Shown piece by piece: positions 11,831 to 23,333 of a DNA stretch of 64,000 nt (positions are counted from its first letter, which is position 1; the number at the start of each line of letters is the position of its first letter). The translations under genes and the position numbers were made by a program. The stretch comes from Gnetum montanum. Lineage: Eukaryota; Streptophyta; Gnetopsida; Gnetales; Gnetaceae. The stretch is taken from positions 313,600 through 377,599 of the forward strand of contig MNCI01006123.1 in assembly GCA_015680685.1 (NCBI GenBank), in the 5' to 3' direction. Under the pieces are notes generated by a model, which was not told where the DNA came from, made no database searches, and worked only from the letters and a program-made list of their open reading frames with translations.

Positions 11831-13989
11831 ACAAGCTAGTGCAACTACCACCTCTACAAATGGACAACAAAATTCCATTTTTAGATCTCCTGCTTCCAGC
11901 TCAATCATGGGGGAGATGGCCATCTGTGCTAATGACCCATATGGCTTCTTAATTTTTCTACCCTTTTTGCTTTCCATGCTTTTGATTTTACAAGTTTTTT
12001 ATTTTACAAATTTTTGATTTTCAAATTTTTCCCAAATTTGCACCATTTTTAATACCTTTGAAGCTTTCTTCATTATTTTACACTTTCCCATATATAAATG
12101 ATAGGACATAGTGCCACTATTGTTGTTTACTAATGATGGTTTGTGCTTAATATTGTAATTGTTGATGTCTAGTTTCTATTTTTGAATTTTTATGTATAAT
12201 GACTATGACATGGTTTATTTTTCATAGAATAGGCAGTGAGTCCACATCATCCACCCATCTAATAAACTTTATGGTTTTCTTTGTTGTAGGAGTTTGAGGT
12301 CCCTTCCATTAAAATTTTTTTAATCAATTGATGACCTTGGTAGTTCCGAAATTGGGAAAGATTCAAAGGTTTGTAGAGGGTGAGACTTCAAGGGGATCAA
12401 TACTCCTTGTACTCTTAATTTTAATCAATTGGTGACCTTGGCAATTTCAAAATTGGGAAATATTCAAAGGTTTGTAGAGGGTGCGACTTCAATGGGCTCA
12501 ATACTCCTTGTACTCTTTTACTTGAGTGCTTGGGTGTTTTTCATGAACTTCTTACCATTCCATTCCAACCACTAATAGGAAGTCAAATAAAGTATTTACA
12601 CGGTGTGGTTCCCATCCAAAAATTCAAAAAAAAAAATAACAAAAATAAAAAAAGGAAAAAAAAGCTTGATGGGAATTCAAAGCACACCGCTTAGATAAAT
12701 AGATGGGCTACAAGCACTAGTTATGGGACTAGAAATACATGCAACCATGCCTGAAGGTCCCCTCTAACTAAACTAAGGTTTCCTCTTTCTCTCACCTCCT
12801 ACTTATCTTTTTGGAATGGTGGTTGTTTTATGGAAGCACTCTTGTGTCTTGGGTGAGTAGATCAGTCTTAAAGTGGTAATGCAAAGTCATTGAAAGAGGC
12901 TAGTTTTGATCTGGACTAAGGATGGATCTTCTCAGGTCATTTTAAATACATATTTCATAAGGGACTTCTTACAACCTCAATTTAGGATACCATCCCACCT
13001 TCTCAGTCATTCATTTATGCTACCATTACTCACCTCACTACTAGTTTCTATGTTATGCTTGATGTCTTAGTTTGATGTGTTGGAATTTTTGGATCGATTC
13101 CTTTTGGTTGGTCCTTAACTTTTCATGATCATTAATCAACTATGGGGCCTATGGACTCCTAAGTTGGGGTTATGTAAGGGAAACAAGAGCATGAGCCTAC
13201 TATGGGGAGGATCCACTTGCATATCTCTTGGTTTAGTTAGTTAAGTCCCTTACCTTCAACATCATTACAATCCTATCTTTTGCATATTCTATTGTGCAAA
13301 CTACTCTACGCTCCTTGAACTCTCATTTTCATCCAATTTTATCATTTCTCCTAATTTTATTAATTTTTGGGACTTTAGCATCCTCTTCTTATATTTTCAT
13401 CATGTTCATGGCTGTTGGGATTTCCATTTGATCCTAATATTGTTCAAAATCTCTTTGTAATTTTTAAGTTTTAACTAAGTCAATGAAAGTTAATGGTGAT
13501 CAACAACTATGTTGATGAGACCCCATTGATGCAACAGACCACGTCAACTGGGCCTCATCAATGTAACAAAAAAATAGTATAAATGCTACTGAACACTTTG
13601 GATTTTTCACATTTGGTCTATAACGCCCATGAAGTTTTTGCAATTTTTAGAGCCCAAAACTTCCCCGAGCTTATAACTCTCACATCGTTTATCTGAATTA
13701 TTCCATTGTTTGATCTTGTAGTTACCAAAGGTAAGTTATTAGTTGTGGGGGTAGCAAACCCCAAGGTTTTGATGAAATTTTTTGAAATTTTTCCTAACTT
13801 CCCTAAAGGATTAAGATGTAAAATGCTATTAAATCATTAATTTTTGAGATTCCAACAACTTCAGTAAGTCAAAGATTCAATTAATAATTAAATATTAAAT
13901 CCATTTAGCCATAATCACACCTTAGCCAAATGTAACCTCCCTATGAGACAAGGTATTCCAATCATTTTGAGTTACATAATAATTACTAA
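11831..13989 (+). other. Long non-coding region between integrase and the extra ORF in A
   Basis: No coding potential seen. 12140-13240 has a clear counterpart in the gag-only element TR-GAG (36790-37870, minus), including the phrase around GAGTCCACATCATCCACCC, so this stretch is conserved while pol was lost there. It holds a direct duplication (12321-12522) and an A-rich tract (12625-12665). 13240-13989 shows nothing I can name. Confidence 0.7.
12321..12522 (+). repeat. Two-copy 101-bp tandem duplication
   Basis: Two adjacent copies starting TAATCAATTG at 12321 and 12422. They differ by a modest number of transitions. The TR-GAG counterpart has only one copy of this unit, so the duplication is specific to this copy or its sublineage. 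Confidence 0.85.
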
Positions 13990-16890
13990 TCCATTGTTAT
14001 GTGTGATCACAAATGGCACCAAGACCAAAGAGACTGCAGGAGGAAGGACCATTGCAACCATGGGAGAAATGATCTAGAGGAGGAAGGGGCCAATAAGAAC
14101 ATGGTCAAGAACATGTTGAGGCAACCCATGCAAAAAGACCCCTTAGAGATGAGGTTGAGGTGGAATCTATTTGAAAAATTCCTAAATAAGAAGCTACATT
14201 AGAACACTCATAGTGAGGTGACGCACTAGGCCTTGTACCCAGACTAGAAGTCACACTCACACAGGCCTGCCTTGACACAATTGTGAACTATGAAATTCAA
14301 TGCTCAATTCTTGAAGAACTAAACTTTAGGTCATTCCTTGAATGAGCTCCAGAAGATGTTAGAGCTCAACTGTTAGCCTCTCCCATGTGGACAATCATCA
14401 CTTCTAGTGGGAGAGTGGTACATGGGAGAAACATATCTCTTCTAAAATAATAGAAGAGCAAGAGCCATTATGAAAATCAATTATATTAAAGTATCCTACT
14501 CAGTAGAAGCCATTGCATAGTTCCTTGGGTTGCCTAATGCAGGAACCTAGTTGGTAGAGCTATCAACAAAAGTTGACCCTAGAGTAAAGAAGGAATGGAC
14601 TCAGTGATGTTATGGGGTTAACCACAAGGAGTTTGACGTGCTCACACTAGCAAAGCAAGTTTATTTTAAGAAAGTGGCCTATCATCTCAATTCAATGGTG
14701 AGGCCCAATAAGATGACAACCTTCTCCACTTGAGCATGTGCCACTCTAAGAAGAAAATTTCCAACAAATCTTCCACAACCAATGTTTCTAGAAATAGAGA
14801 AGCACTTCAAGGAGAATGAACATGGAAGAAAGGCCCTACCTTTTCCTTGCCTAATCAGAAAATTATGCAAAAGGGTAGAAATATTTCACTACATAAATGA
14901 TATACTTAGGCATGCTTCTAATGCTTCATGGGTTGAGATGATGAAGAATAAGATGCCTACCATGACCATAGAAGAGGAGCAACAACAACCACCTCCACCA
15001 CCTACTCATGAGAAAACATTGAAATCCTATAGTATAGTTGAGTGCATGCAAAAAATCCAAGAGAAATTCTTGAAACAATGAAAGTAGTAAGCAAAAACTA
15101 GTGGTGGAGACCCATTTGTATACAAATCAGCCATGAGTCACCTCAGAGAAGTGGCTTGTACAATCATTTAGATGGAGGAAGGTGGAGCAATGCTATCTAG
15201 CCAATGAATGTGGTTGCCTGCGAGGTCAAATCTAGCTACTTGAGAGGTGATGGTGTGTCTCTCTCAACATCATCTATTCCCAAAAATCTTTGGGAATGTT
15301 GCTTCCTTTTTGGTGCACTTGGAAAAGGGTGAAGAGGTGACTGTATTGGTGATGTAGCACCAGGGGTAAGAGGCAACTATAGAGATCATTGTTGATTAAG
15401 TCATTGAAGCATTAAATGCATCTACAATGCCTAAACCATATGTTTCTACACTAGGAGATGTGCAAGTATCCATAGGGACAATCAATAGGAAATTGAGTGT
15501 AGCCCAACATGAAGAACTACTGGATCGACTGGTGGGAATTGGACAATCAATTCTAGATATCTTTGATTTTTCAGATACCATTACTACGACCTAGTTAGAG
15601 TTGCTAGAGGAAAAGGGTAGGTGCCTCATCTTAAAATGACAACTTGAAATGGGTTAAGCACACAATTAAATCTTGGCCATAGAAGTTGCCTAGTTGCATG
15701 CCTAAATTGAAGACCCTACTTTTATCAACCCTACATTAACATGAGATAAAGCTTTTTAGCAGCTTCAAGAATAGCTAAAGTGGGTTGAGGGAGAAATGTT
15801 AATGGTAGTATTAAATTAGTTATTAGCAAAAGCTAAAATGCATATAGTATGAAAGGACTTGAGGTAGACATGCCAAGAAAATGAGTCCTTGACCACAGAA
15901 AATCATTACTTGCAGAACATTGATGCACAAAAAAATAGCTAGAAGAATTTATCCATCAATAGTAGGAGTAGCTTACTAGGGAAAATGTCGAGTTGAGAAG
16001 ATTAGCAGTAGATAATCATAATCTCTCTATGGAGGAGGTCTGCATCTTATGCTAGAGATTGGCCATTGAGATTTTTTCCTAGAAAAACGAGGTTTTGAAA
16101 TTTGAAAAAGTTAAAACTCAGTACAAAGATCAAGTTGGCCTATAGAAGGAGGTAAATGAAATGCATATCTAATTAGTGAAGGCAAGGATTAATGAGGCCC
16201 TCCAACAACTCCAAGAAGGTAGATAAATGTGGCAACCCATTGTTGATGGGATTGATGCTTATAACAAGGTAGAAATCCACATGAAAGAGTTGCAGATTGA
16301 AGAGATGATGGAATACATGGAGTTGTCCAACCTCCACTATGCAAACTTGGTAATGTTGATTGTCGGGTGACCATGGTCTCAGCTTGAGAAGCAAGTGACT
16401 AGCTTGTACTTATTGTATGAGGCCAAGTTCAAGACTCATAAAGACACCAAGCAAAAGCTTGCAGTGGCAAATATTGAAATTAAGGTTCTCAAGGTAGAAT
16501 TCACCAACTAAAGTCAGTTGCAGAGAATCTAGCCAAATGAATGAATGACTACTAGGTGCTACAAGACACACTCCAAGTGTTCGAAATTGAGTGTAAGCAA
16601 TTTTTGGCCTAGTTTGTCAATGTTACAGAGCTATTTCCTAATTTTCCTTGTCCTTGGGATGTTCCAACCCTTGCCCACATCAGTGAAGCTACATGGATTA
16701 TGAATGATCATAGTAGTAAAGAAGAGAAAATGAAGGCATTACTTGATACTTTTCACCTTTCACTTAAAGTCACAGTAGCAATAGGATAGCCATAGCTGCC
16801 TCAACCACCACATGTGCCTAAAGTCAATGAAGGTTCTTCAGAGCCTCAAGAGCCACCATTTCCTAGGACTATCTAACCTTCTCCAACAAC
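13990..16890 (+). pseudogene. Extra ORF downstream of pol in element A
   Basis: Sense-strand coding remnant of about 950 codons between pol and the 3' LTR. The N-terminal third (about 14210-14900) resembles the domain often labelled putative plant transposon protein in Athila-type elements; the best-kept phrase is RKALPFPCLIRKLCKRVEI at 14827-14883, preceded by VAYHLNSMVRPNKMTTFS. A short Gln/Pro run (QQQPPPPPTHEK) follows at 14980. 15560-16530 is rich in Glu, Gln, Lys and Leu and looks coiled-coil-like. The C-terminus (16560-16880) is Pro-rich. Such ORFs are sometimes called env-like; I see no clear signal peptide or membrane anchor. Stops are scattered throughout, mostly TAG. Confidence 0.6.
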
Positions 16891-17113
16891 TTGATACCAT
16901 CAAAGAATGTGTTTTCCAATTATGAAGAATCATGTCATGGTGTTCAATTTTGTGTCATGAACACTGTAATGTTTGTAATGTGTTGGTTGGTACACTGGGC
17001 ACTCAATACTATTATGTTTATGTTGTTTTGTTTTGTTATGTTGAAAACTAGTTAATAAGCCCATACCTTCCTAGTTTTGTAAAGAACTTAAGGATGAGTT
17101 TTCATTTAGTCAT
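16891..17113 (+). other. Non-coding 3' end of element A before the polypurine tract
   Basis: No ORF or repeat seen. The last 30 bases before the tract (ATGAGTTTTCATTTAGTC) match TR-GAG at 36173-36195 on minus. Confidence 0.5.
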
Positions 17114-17120
17114 GGGGGTA
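17114..17120 (+). other. Polypurine tract of element A
   Basis: GGGGGTA directly before the 3' LTR. The identical heptamer on the minus strand precedes the 3' LTR of TR-GAG (36166-36172). Confidence 0.7.
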
Positions 17121-17799
17121 TGATGAGTTTTGGTCTGTCATGTCAACTAGGCCCCATCGACGAGGCCTTATCAATACAATCTATTGCATTGACATGGCCC
17201 CATCAACGCAGGGGTTTGTCCTGGTCTATAAATATGTGTTCACTAGCTACATTTATGGAATCAATTATCAAAGTAGTAGTGGAGCTCTTGCAATTTTTCT
17301 ATTTGAAAGTTAGAATATTTTCTCGAGTGACTACAACAGGAGTCATTAAGTGTATAGATCTTTATTCAAGCATTGTTATACCTGAGCACAACAGTATGTG
17401 CGGAAATAAAGACAAACTTCTTGATAAACCTTGTAGCATTTTAGATAGCTTAAATGTTTTATTTATGCATTTAAAGTTTTCAATTATTTATTTAATGTTT
17501 TCTCATAATTAAGCTAATGAAGTAATTAAGCAAGATAAGCTAGATAGATTAAAGACATAAGTACAACTATTTNNNNNNNNNNNNNNNNNNNNNNNNNNNN
17601 NNNNNNNNNNNNNNNNNNNNNNNNNNNNNNNNNNNNNNNNNNNNAAAGTAATTAGATTAACTAAATTAATTTAACTAATTAACTAGTATCTAAGAAGTCC
17701 TAACATAAGCATCCCATTCCACTTTCTACACATGTCCTAAACCCACATATCCATTGCTAGGTTACCAAGTGCTATGNAGGGGTACCTTGCTGCTCATTA
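17121..17799 (+). repeat. 3' LTR of element A, incomplete through a gap
   Basis: 17121-17572 aligns with 4309-4792 of the 5' LTR in direct orientation. After the 72-N gap, 17645-17776 aligns in the opposite orientation with 4853-4985, and 17778-17799 is again direct and forms the LTR end, CTGCTCATTA. A TATAAATA box is at 17227-17234. Parts corresponding to 4793-4852 and 4986-5205 are missing. Confidence 0.8.
17573..17644. other. Assembly gap of 72 N
   Basis: A run of 72 undetermined bases inside the 3' LTR of A. Single undetermined bases also occur at 17777 and 39729. The piece 17645-17776, between the gap and the single N, lies inverted relative to the matching LTR, so its orientation is doubtful. 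Confidence 0.95.
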
Positions 17800-17804
17800 G
17801 AATC
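17800..17804. repeat. Target site duplication of element A, right copy
   Basis: GAATC immediately after the LTR end; see GAATT at 4304-4308. Confidence 0.7.
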
Positions 17805-18013
17805 CATGTCATGATTCTTATCAAATTTAGTAGCATTTGGTGAGTTTTCCTTAGTTGTGGAAGCCATATTAATTGCTTTACACTTAAGTGTGTGTATGTA
17901 ATTTTAAGAAATTAGTTTAAGTGTGAAAGATATACTTGATGATACTTGATACAATGAACTTTTTAAGATCAACTACTTAGTGAACATTGACACATCCCCA
18001 ACAATGGCACCAA
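17805..18013 (-). pseudogene. Element F: primer site, leader and gag N-terminus
   Basis: The primer site at 17996-18012 reads CCCCAACAATGGCACCA on plus, a slightly decayed tRNA-Asp 3' end. The leader (17868-17995) resembles those of TR-GAG and E1. The gag ATG is at 17867 on minus (MASTTKENSPNATKFDKN) and runs into the A insertion point; the same frame continues at 4303 leftwards. This continuity across 13.5 kb is the main evidence that F is one element split by A. Confidence 0.75.
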
Positions 18014-18825
18014 CGATGTGTGGTTGGATCTTTCAACACTTAGCCATACCATTCATGAGTGTACCTTTGCAACCTAATTATAATCCATGGATGGCTAATG
18101 TAAGTATGCTAGTAGTTGATGTTCAGTTTCCTATCATTTTCTTCTCACATTGAGTTAGCAAAGTTCAAGTTGTATGGTTTAATTTTAAATGAGGCATATG
18201 ATACACTGATGTTGTTTGGCTTTAATTGTTCAAAGTGTAAACATAGTTGAAATGTGATAATACACTCTAAGTCTAAGTGCAATGAGAGTAAAGAAACTAT
18301 TCTAGTCTATGGGTGATTTGTATCTATCTCTAGCTTTTTATACACATTAAGGATTCATGTAACTATCACTAGGATTATGAAGTGAATCCACTACTAAGTA
18401 AATCAAGTGAACTCATTTTTGGATTACCAAATGATTACACTTCACACTCAAAACCAACCATACATATATTGCCTTACTCAAAGATGTTGAAAAAGTAAAG
18501 TGCCTTGAAAAATGCAAATGACTTAGAGAGGTAAATATGTTGAAAGGTAAAATTAAACTAAGTAAAAATAAAAGTGAGATGCTACAATGATAGAAAATAA
18601 TCTCAATCTTTATTTCTGGTCATGAGTTGTGCCCAAGAAAAATCCACTCAAATAAAGATTCCATACAATTGTTAAATACCATAGTATAGGCATTCATTCT
18701 ATTGCTAAGTCTAAATTGTAATAACAAACTACAACAATTTAGCTAAGTTTTGGCAAAAGTTGTATGTTTTGAACAATAGTGGGTTGGTATTTATAGGCAT
18801 AACCATGACCCACTACATTGCATCA
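18014..18825 (-). repeat. 5' LTR of element F
   Basis: About 812 bp. On plus it begins CGATGTGTGG, where E1 has TGATGAGTGG, and ends TTGCATCA. It aligns with the E1 LTR, including the block at 18590-18670 that matches 750-840, and has a minus TATAAATA at 18788-18795. It is much more AT-rich and CpG-poor than E1, so it is older. It ends abruptly in the LTR of element H, which it interrupts. Confidence 0.7.
18788..18795 (-). promoter_or_regulatory. TATA box of the F LTR
   Basis: TATAAATA on minus at the position equivalent to 955-962 in E1. Confidence 0.55.
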
Positions 18826-18994
18826 AAAATGACGTATGTAGAGCTATGATATCATATTCGATACATTATTCTACATTAATAAAGATTATTTTTTATTTTC
18901 TTCTACATATTCCATATTGTACCAATAGTATATAATATTTAATGTTACAAATATTTGATGTTTTTCATGACATTCAAGAATAGGATGTTATAAC
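18826..18994 (+). repeat. Element H: 3' end of its 5' LTR
   Basis: The last ~170 bp of an LTR whose remainder lies left of the F insertion, outside the window. It aligns with 32540-32698, the end of H's 3' LTR, through GATACATTATTCTA and the AT-rich block after it. It ends TGTTATAAC, mirroring the TGTTATAATG start at 22018. Confidence 0.65.
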
Positions 18995-19006
18995 TAGTAT
19001 CAAAGC
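18995..19006 (+). other. Primer binding site of element H (initiator tRNA-Met)
   Basis: TAGTATCAAAGC, two transitions from TGGTATCAGAGC, the usual plant tRNA-iMet site. It lies directly after the LTR end. Confidence 0.7.
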
Positions 19007-19229
19007 AAACCATGATCTAGGACTAATCAGAATTAAGAACAAACTACAATCCAATGAGGAACCATAAGCCATGATCCAAGAAGAATCATGAGACACAATC
19101 CATTTCCAGATATGTATCATGTTCAAGATGAACCATGCAATTAAGAATATTCCTTCTTAGAAACTTACACAAATATTTGTAACCAAAGTTTGAAGAGTTT
19201 CGACTCTATGCCAACTACAAAAGATGTTG
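19007..19229 (+). other. Short leader of H, gag and protease absent
   Basis: Only about 220 bp separate the primer site from RT, so gag and protease (normally about 2 kb) have been deleted. I see no coding remnant. Confidence 0.55.
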
Positions 19230-19990
19230 GTAGGATAAAGGTTATATTAGTCTAGGTAGGAGAGATCCTCCAAATCCTCTTATGGTGCTCCTATGTTGTT
19301 CACTAAGAATAAGGATGGGTCATTGAGGTTGTGTTGTGATTACAAGCTACTCAACAAGTAAATTATTAAGAATAGGTATCTAGTGCTACTCGTCTTAGAC
19401 CTATTTGATCAGCTAGTAGAAGCTTGAGTTTTCTCTCAATTGGATCTTTGCTAGGGCTATTACCAAGTATGAATCACAAAGAGAAATGAAGAAAAGATAA
19501 CATGTGTCACTTGCTACAAATTTTATGAGTGGATTGTCATGCCCTTTGGCTTATGTAATTCCCTAGTCACTTTCTACACTAGGATGAATGAAATGTTTCA
19601 CTCATTTCTAGATAAGTTTATGATGGTTTATCTAGATGACATTTTGGTATACTTCCATTAAATGAGAAAACATGATAAACATTTAAATTTGATGTTCTAA
19701 AACTTACAAGAGAATAAATTATTCCTCAAAATGAAGAAGTGTGAGTTTGCCAATCTAGAGTTGAAGTTTCTAGGCCACATAATTGGTGTTGGCAAGGTTA
19801 GCCTTGATTTGAAGGTAGAAGCCATTGTTACCTAGCTCACCCCAAAGGATGTTAATCAATTACAATAGTTTTTGGGTTTGGTGAGTTACTATCAATTTTT
19901 TTTTGAGGATTCTTAGATGTGATAGCTACTTTAACAAACTTGAAAAAGAAAGATGTCATGTGAAATTGGAATCATCAATGCCAAGAAACG
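19230..19990 (+). pseudogene. Element H reverse transcriptase (chromovirus)
   Basis: RT of a chromovirus-type Ty3/gypsy element. Seen in order: SSYGAP then [54 protein letters not shown], the active-site strand KFMMVYLDDILVY with an intact Y-L-D-D, KLFLKMKKCEFA and LKFLGHIIG. A handful of TAG/TGA stops and a frameshift near 19900 break it. Neighbouring RNase H, integrase and a chromodomain confirm the lineage. Confidence 0.85.
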
Positions 19991-20029
19991 TTTGATAAGA
20001 TCAGGATGATCCTTATAACTTATCTTGTG

Positions 20030-20440
20030 TTGGCCCTTCCTAACTTTTTGAAGCCTTTTGAAGTAAATACAAATTCTTTGAATGAGGTAATTGATGGGGT
20101 TCTTTTAAAATGTCATATTCCGGTGGCTTTTGAGTCAAAGAAACTAAATCAAATTGAAACGTTGTGGTTGGTGCATGAAAACGAAACATTCACCATTATG
20201 CATTTTCTTTGCACTTGGTAGAACTATCTACTTGGTGGGTCTATTGTGGTAAATATGGACAAAAATGTCATAAGCTACCTCTTAAATTAATCCAAGTTGA
20301 AGTTAAATTAAGCTTGATGGTTGAGCATGTTGCAGGAGTTCAACCTTTAGTTTCTTTATTGGCCATGAATGGAGAATGTAATGGTGGATGCATTAAGCAA
20401 GCACCCACATATAAATGCAATTGAGGTAGTAGGTCAACCT
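20030..20440 (+). pseudogene. Element H RNase H
   Basis: The first part reads PFEVNTNSLNEVIDGVLL and IPVAFESKKLNQIE (20055-20160), then HENETFTIMHFLCTW (20174-20219). The second part reads NYLLGGSIVVNMDKNV from 20221. Chromoviral RNase H has E-T-D-A-S in the first motif; here it is N-T-N-S-L, so the first catalytic acid is gone. The C-terminal part overlaps two short ORFs with no other meaning. Confidence 0.75.
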
Positions 20441-21480
20441 AATTATTAAAGGGTGATGACTGATCATGAACTCTTACAAGATATAAAAGTAGGGTTATAG
20501 CATGATGAGCATGCTTAGGAGTTTCTGAAACTAGCACATGATGGTACTAACTTGAATTTTAGTGAGATTGATGGCCTATTCTTTTTTAGGGGAACATAGG
20601 TTTATGTTCCATAATGGGATAATTTGCATCACAAGATTAATGATGAGTGGCATAGCACACTTTGGGTAGGACATCCTAGGCATAAACATATAGTGGCACT
20701 GGTTGAGAGATAGTTCTATTGGCCAAATTTGGAGATGGATGTTGCAAACGTTTTGTGAAGCTATCTCATCTGTCAGTAGGACCAGAGCTTGAATGAGAAG
20801 CTAGGTGGACTACTTCATCTAATGGAGATTCTAGAGTTGCCATTAATAATAGTCTCCATGGATTTCATCATAGGAATTCCCATCGTACAAGGATATTCTA
20901 GCATCCTTATAGTTGTGGACAAGTTCTTCAAATATAACATATTCATTCCTTATCCTACCCCATGCATGACTGTGGATGAAGAAAACTTATTCTTTGATAA
21001 TATTATTTTATACTTTGGCATGACTTCAAGTATCCTCTCTAACTGTGATTCTCAATTCATAGGTGATTTCTAGTAGAAATTATTTCAGATGTTCAGGATG
21101 AAGCTATAGATGTCTTCATGATCATCTTCAAATGGATGGCTAGATAGAAATGGTTAATAGGGTTTTGGAGGAATATTTATGGAATTTCATTCAGCTCAAT
21201 CAAACGAACTAGGTGTCCTTGATTCTAGTAGATCAGTTTAGCTATAACATCAGAAATCCTTAGCCATAGGCTTCTCTCTAGTTGATTTAACCTTGGGTAT
21301 GAAACCATGAGTTCCTCAACTAGTGGAAGCTTCCCATCAAGGGTTGAATTCCTTAGTAGATAACTTCATTAAGTCATGGATAGATCACATTGAAGTTTCT
21401 TGGGTGTATCTCAAAAAAATAGTGCAACACATGAAAAAGTATGCAGATAACAAAAGGAGGCTATTAGAGTTTGTCGTTGG
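20441..21480 (+). pseudogene. Element H integrase
   Basis: H-H-C-C zinc-binding region at about 20640-20780 (EWHSTLWVGHPRHKHIVALV with a downstream decayed C-x-x-C). Catalytic core from 20835: IIVSMDFIIGIP (first D), ILIVVDKFFKYNIFIPYP and SSILSNCDSQFIGDF (second D decayed to N, D of SDRD shifted). The E region near 21130-21160 is frame-shifted. Decayed but continuous in order. Confidence 0.75.
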
Positions 21481-21900
21481 TGATTGGACATTGCTAAAAA
21501 TGGACTATATAGGGTAGATGAGGCTAAAGAAAGAGGCCAGCTAGAAGTTTCTTAGGTGTTATGATGGGCCTTTTAAGGTTATCACTCATGTCACTCTAGT
21601 TGCTTACAAAATTACAACTACCAATGTACTTAGCCAAGTACCATCATGTCTTTCATGTACCCATTCTTAAAAAGTTCAATCTTGATTATACAGATCCTTC
21701 CATGCTAAGGTCAAGGGGACCTATAAATATTGAGGTCATAAAAGGATGATGGATTCACTCCATCTTCAACATGTGAACCATGAGATGCATTTCTAATTAA
21801 AAGGTCGAATTTATTGTGCATTGGTAGGGTACTTCCTCATAGGAGGGCACATGTAAGGAATGGAAGACCCTCCAAAACAAGAAAAATTTTATTCTAAAAT
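21481..21900 (+). pseudogene. Element H integrase C-terminus and chromodomain
   Basis: GDWTLLKMDYIG at 21480-21515 resembles the GD(W/L)V-L-(V/L)-K-L strand. A chromodomain follows at about 21795-21880, readable as KVEFIVHW then GTSS and KEWKTLQNK, where chromoviruses have E-(F/Y)-L-V-K/H-W-x-G and T-W-E. In this family the chromodomain directs integration to particular chromatin. Stops (TAG/TAA) interrupt it. Confidence 0.65.
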
Positions 21901-22001
21901 TTTATGCAAAGAACCATATTGATCTACCATTATGGATGTACATGGGTGGTTAACTAGGTATAGAGATATGTTGATAGGAGTTATAGTTTTGGGAGCTAGA
22001 A

Positions 22002-22017
22002 ATAAAAAATAAAAGGA
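22002..22017 (+). other. Polypurine tract of element H
   Basis: Purine-rich ATAAAAAATAAAAGGA directly before the LTR start TGTTATAATG. Confidence 0.55.
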
Positions 22018-23328
22018 TGTTATAATGTTGGGAGTCATAGTGACAAGTTGGGGCACCAAAGTGGATCTGATATGAACCACTTTTTAAGAAGTGGAGAATG
22101 TATCTTTCCTTTTAGTTATGGAGTGGATGATATACCATAGTGGGGCTAGATCCTAGAGGTTCCTACACATGCTAGTAAAAGGCTATCACTAGTCATGGGG
22201 AGTGGTTCTTCCAAGGTACATGTACCCTCCACTTGGATGCAGTGGATTAACTCTATGCTCTTATTTAACAATAAGAGATAGAGGAATGACTCCCATGTTA
22301 GGTGAGTAGATATTGCACTAGGTAGAGAGGTTGGTAGCATTTGTATGGAAAGGGGCAAACCACTTCTTCCTCAACCTAGATTGTGCAAACCTCTATAAGA
22401 CTTTATTGGATGTTAGGATGAGTTCAACATTTTGGTCTTACTATTAACAACCTTGTTTGTTGGACCTTCTTATCTAAAATGTTGGATGAGGTTCTAGAAT
22501 TTTGAGGATCCTTGATATTCATTTGGGATTCTCCACATTTAAAATACTGTACACTCCAAAGAGATTACTTCTTTCAAGTAGGGGAGAGTATAAGAAAACA
22601 TGCCTTGTTGATGAATTGAAGGTTGTTTCCCTCTAGAATAGGGGCTAGAGGAGCATGAATATTCTTTGTGGTTCCATGATATCTTAACCATCACAACCAA
22701 CAAGGAGAACTATATGGTCCTATTTCTATTGTGGTCATAGATATGTAGGCAACTTGGGTTGGATAATCTAGGTGTGGTGCCATGTTGATCCTTATACCAA
22801 ATTGTGAGTGATTTGGGGGTAAGGAAACCCCTTGTAGATGAATTGTAGTTCACTAGCAATGATGTCTACAATGGTTGATTGAGTACTTATGTGTTATACT
22901 TGTTGAGATATTATAGAAGCTTTTGACACTTATATATATAGTGCACCAAGTATGCATTCCATTTACCAATTGATGATAATCGTGTATTATGTTGTGCATG
23001 TAGGATCAGTGATGACTAAGGCATAGTCCATCTTGAGTATGCTTTGGATGATATAGATTGATTTGAGACTCAAGGGTGGTGCTAAAAATTACTTTTTAGA
23101 GCAAGATCATTACATATTAACTTGAGTCTCATTATGTGAGGGGAAATATTGCCACAAATTTTGGCAGTAATGATAATGTTGTATTAAGGATTGGTACAAA
23201 AGTACTAGTGTAGTACTCCTAAGAGTTGTGGAATTTGGAAGTACCAGTGCCTTAGTGGTCCTAAGTTGGAAAATTTACTTTAAAAACTTAAATATTAAAA
23301 GTTTGATTTTGTGATCAAATTTAACCAA
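22018..23328 (+). repeat. Element H 3' LTR, first part
   Basis: From TGTTATAATG to the insertion point of element G; the LTR resumes at 30823. The summed length of both parts is near 3.2 kb, long as in Tekay/Del-type elements. No ORF. Confidence 0.6.
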
Positions 23329-23333
23329 ATTGG
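23329..23333. repeat. Target site duplication of element G, left copy
   Basis: ATTGG before the LTR start TGAAACACC. The right copy at 30818-30822 is ATTGA (4/5, one transition). Confidence 0.6.

Larger units (their letters stand above)
4309..17799 (+). mobile_element. Element A: Athila-like Ty3/gypsy retrotransposon, 13.5 kb
   Basis: The order on plus is LTR (4309-5229), degenerate primer site, gag, proline/tyrosine-rich tail, protease, RT, RNase H, integrase, a long non-coding stretch, an extra ORF, a polypurine tract (17114-17120) and LTR (17121-17799). The RT phrasing, with FLDGYNGYNQIQI and NWEKSHLMIQEGIVLGH (stop read as W), is characteristic of the Athila clade as I know it. The extra ORF after pol also fits that clade. 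It inserted into gag of element F, leaving a GAATT/GAATC duplication. All genes carry stops, mainly TAG in place of CAG or TGG, so the element is dead. Confidence 0.85.

Noticed and set aside
12600-12665. Poly(A) tail of a LINE or processed pseudogene
   Set aside because: The tract is inside A's non-coding block, mixed with other bases, with no LINE domain or flanking duplication; the equivalent in TR-GAG also has homopolymer runs.
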